A stretch of 10,630 nt of DNA from DASPPK01 sp041479575. GTDB taxonomy: Archaea; Thermoproteota; Bathyarchaeia; Bathyarchaeales; Bathycorpusculaceae. This document shows positions 8,913 to 10,630 of this stretch, in pieces. Position numbers and translations under genes: made by a program. The stretch covers positions 1 to 10,630 of the forward strand of contig JBGOYH010000061.1 of NCBI GenBank assembly GCA_041479575.1, written 5' to 3'. The notes beneath the pieces were generated by a model that saw only the letters and a list, made by a program, of their open reading frames with translations, did no database searches and had not been told where the DNA came from. Each line of letters starts with the position of its first letter. Positions within the stretch are counted from its first letter, which is position 1.

Positions 8913-10566
8913 AGTCCTCGCTTTCGGGCATTCCGCCGCCGGGTCCTTTTCCGGCTCCTGGTCCTTCTTTGGGTTTTGTAGATGCTATTACGTCGTCTAT
9001 GCGGAGTATCATCGCTGCGGATTCTGTTGCTGACTTTACTGCTTGCTCTTTGACTACTAGGGGTTCGACCACACCTTTGTCGCGCATGTTCTCGACTTTT
9101 CCGGTGAAGACGTTTATTCCCTTGTACATTCCTTCTGGCTTTTCGTGTGCAGACCTCAATTCTACAAGCACGTCGATTGCCTCAAGCCCCGCGTTTTCGG
9201 CAAGAGTCTTAGGGATTACTTCAAGGGCGCTGGCGAAATTCTCTATCGCGAGCTGTTCTCTTCCGCCAACGCTTGTGGCGTATTTTCGAAGTTCCTTTGC
9301 CATCTCGATTTCCACTGCGCCGCCGCCTGCGACTATCTTGTTGTTCTCCATGACATCTGAGACCACTGACAATGCGTCTGTCATTGCTCTTTCGGCTTCG
9401 TCGACCATTCTTTCAAGTCCAGCGCGAATGACGATGGCGACAGATCGCGGGTCCTTGCATTTCTCAACAAAGATCATCTTGTCTTCGCCAAGCTTGCGCT
9501 CTTCCACGTGCCCTGCCACACCTAGATCTTGGGTTTTCAAGTCGCTCAGGTCTGTGACTATTCTTCCGCCCGTGGCTCTTGCGAGCTTCTCCATGTCCGA
9601 CTGCTTCACACGTCTCGCGGCAAGTACCCCTTCTTTGGCAAGGAAGTGCTGAGCCATGTCGTCGATGCCTTTCTGACAGAAAACAACGTTTGCACCTGAA
9701 GCCTTTATCTTGTTGACCATGTCTTGCAGCATCTTGTTTTCTTGGTCAAGGAAGGCCTTCATCTGACTCGGGTCTTTTATCCTTATTTCAGCGCTGATCT
9801 CAGTTTTCTCAATCTCCAATGCTGTGTCCAGAAGAGCTATCTTCGCTCTTTCAACCGTTTTAGGCATTCCTGGGTGGACTGCTTCTTTGTCTATTACGAG
9901 TCCTCTGACGAGTTGTGATTCGAAGAGGCTCTTTCCCGCTTTCTTTATGACCTGGATGTTGTCAATATCCGCTAGATTCTTGTCTCCGCGTTGTTCAACA
10001 ATCTGTCCAACGGCCTCGATTGCCATGTCAGCTAAGTGGTCTCTCGCTGCACCTACTCCCTTGCTTGCCATTGATGTTATGGCGACTTTTTTTAGAGTTG
10101 CGCGGTCGTCCATGTCAACGGGCATTGCCACGTTGTTCATTGCTTCAACTGCTCTCAATGCTGCTTTGCGGTAGCCGCTGATGAGAATTGTTGGGTGGAT
10201 GTTCTGGTCTAGGAGTTCTTCAGCCCTCTTTAGCAGTTCGCCTGCCAATACAACTGCAGTGGTTGTCCCGTCACCCACCATGTCGTCTTGGGTCTTTGCG
10301 ATTTCCACCATCATTTTTGCCGCTGGATGTTCAACTTCTATTTTGTTCAGGATAGCTGCTCCGTCGTTTGTTATGGTTGTGTCTCCTAGACTATCGACGA
10401 GCATTTTGTCCATGCCGCGAGGTCCCAAAGTCGACTTGAGAACTTCACCGATTACTTTTGCGGCCATTATGTTGTTTCTCTGAGCATCTTTGCCTCTGTT
10501 TCTTGATGTCCCTTCTTTCAGCACCAGGACTGGTTGTCCCGACGCTGTCGTCGTTAAGTAAGCCAT
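8911..10566 (-). CDS. ths: thermosome subunit (group II chaperonin)
   Basis: The 551-residue product is full length for an archaeal thermosome subunit, the ATP-driven folding machine of the cytoplasm that assembles as stacked rings of eight or nine subunits with a built-in lid. Nucleotide-binding motifs of the equatorial domain are intact: LGPRGMDKML (47-56), TITNDGAAIL (64-73) and GDGTTT (98-103). The intermediate-domain catalytic Asp is in MVDEAERA (about 389), and IVAGGGAVEIEMA (411-423) closes the site. The apical domain spans about 210-370 with the lid protrusion near 245-285. The tail (GPGAGKGPGGGMPESED) is Gly/Met-rich as in many chaperonins. The ATG at 10566 is fixed by GGGAGGG (10578-10572) five bases upstream. 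Only one subunit gene lies in this window, so whether the ring is homo- or hetero-oligomeric cannot be seen. Confidence 0.98.
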   Translation of the reverse strand: MAYLTTTASGQPVLVLKEGTSRNRGKDAQRNNIMAAKVIGEVLKSTLGPRGMDKMLVDSLGDTTITNDGAAILNKIEVEHPAAKMMVEIAKTQDDMVGDGTTTAVVLAGELLKRAEELLDQNIHPTILISGYRKAALRAVEAMNNVAMPVDMDDRATLKKVAITSMASKGVGAARDHLADMAIEAVGQIVEQRGDKNLADIDNIQVIKKAGKSLFESQLVRGLVIDKEAVHPGMPKTVERAKIALLDTALEIEKTEISAEIRIKDPSQMKAFLDQENKMLQDMVNKIKASGANVVFCQKGIDDMAQHFLAKEGVLAARRVKQSDMEKLARATGGRIVTDLSDLKTQDLGVAGHVEERKLGEDKMIFVEKCKDPRSVAIVIRAGLERMVDEAERAMTDALSVVSDVMENNKIVAGGGAVEIEMAKELRKYATSVGGREQLAIENFASALEVIPKTLAENAGLEAIDVLVELRSAHEKPEGMYKGINVFTGKVENMRDKGVVEPLVVKEQAVKSATESAAMILRIDDVIASTKPKEGPGAGKGPGGGMPESED

Positions 10567-10571
10567 ACATA

Positions 10572-10618
10572 CCCTCCCTTCAAGGCTAAAATAAAACTCT
10601 ATTAGTCAGAAATAAGCG
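10572..10618 (-). promoter_or_regulatory. ribosome site and candidate TATA boxes of the thermosome gene
   Basis: On the minus strand GGGAGGG (10578-10572) is a strong ribosome site. Two TATA-like words lie further up: TTTTATTTTA (about 10596-10587) and CTTATTT (about 10617-10611). The first would start transcription at about the ATG, excluding the ribosome site, so the second fits better, giving a leader of about 20 bases. The window ends shortly beyond, so heat-shock operators upstream cannot be assessed. Confidence 0.35.
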
Positions 10619-10630
10619 AAAATGCTCAAC

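Noticed and set aside
8969..10483. Long plus-strand open frames opposite the thermosome gene (227, 116 and 100 codons)
   Set aside because: They are Ser/Thr/Ala-rich complements of a strongly biased, clearly homologous minus-strand gene and lack starts with ribosome sites.

Overview
The window comes from an archaeon. The evidence is a complete group II chaperonin (thermosome), an Alba chromatin protein, two stand-alone Lrp/AsnC effector-binding (RAM) domain proteins, TATA-box-like elements placed about 25-30 bases before start codons, and Shine-Dalgarno sites of the GGTGAT / GGAGG type. The mix of Alba, thermosome, radical SAM proteins and small zinc ribbons, together with an intermediate base composition, would fit a TACK-type lineage such as Bathyarchaeia. 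That placement is inference and no marker here fixes it. Layout, left part (1-4700): gene-poor, AT-rich and accessory in character. It holds the tail of an acidic-tailed protein, several small unrecognised proteins (one with two membrane spans, some short helical ones), a winged-helix-like DNA-binding protein on the minus strand (1680-2174), and about 1 kb with no convincing gene. That kilobase carries palindromes, a C-rich/G-poor degenerate repeat tract and other repeats. A decayed, rearranged IS110-family transposase follows at 3406-3651. Next come an unrecognised 78-residue protein, a strongly acidic 22-residue peptide flanked by perfect hairpins, and a nine-cysteine helical protein with three CX6C spacings. 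Layout, right part (4900-10566): ordinary chromosomal genes. These are alba, a Lys/Glu/Pro-rich micropeptide with a strong ribosome site, two tandem RAM-domain paralogues, a small double zinc-ribbon gene interrupted by a one-base frame change, a PflX-like radical SAM enzyme (minus strand), a second radical SAM protein of unknown substrate (plus strand, divergent from the first), a small unknown ORF, and the thermosome gene on the minus strand. How the genes relate: the two RAM proteins are almost certainly translated from one message, because the ribosome site of the second overlaps the stop of the first. Alba and the thermosome are independent housekeeping genes. The two radical SAM genes are divergently oriented and need not work together. 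Points most worth checking: (1) the zinc-ribbon gene, where a +1 shift at CCC-TAA restores a perfectly symmetrical pair of C-x2-C-x10-C-x2-C ribbons; (2) the A-AAA-AAC slippery heptamer upstream of the second radical SAM gene; (3) the second RAM gene, whose ribosome site points at an ACG codon; (4) the scrambled IS110 remnant; and (5) the repeated TGACATAYGTCA palindromes in the gene-free stretch. All assignments are by reading and recall of family patterns; no database search was run.
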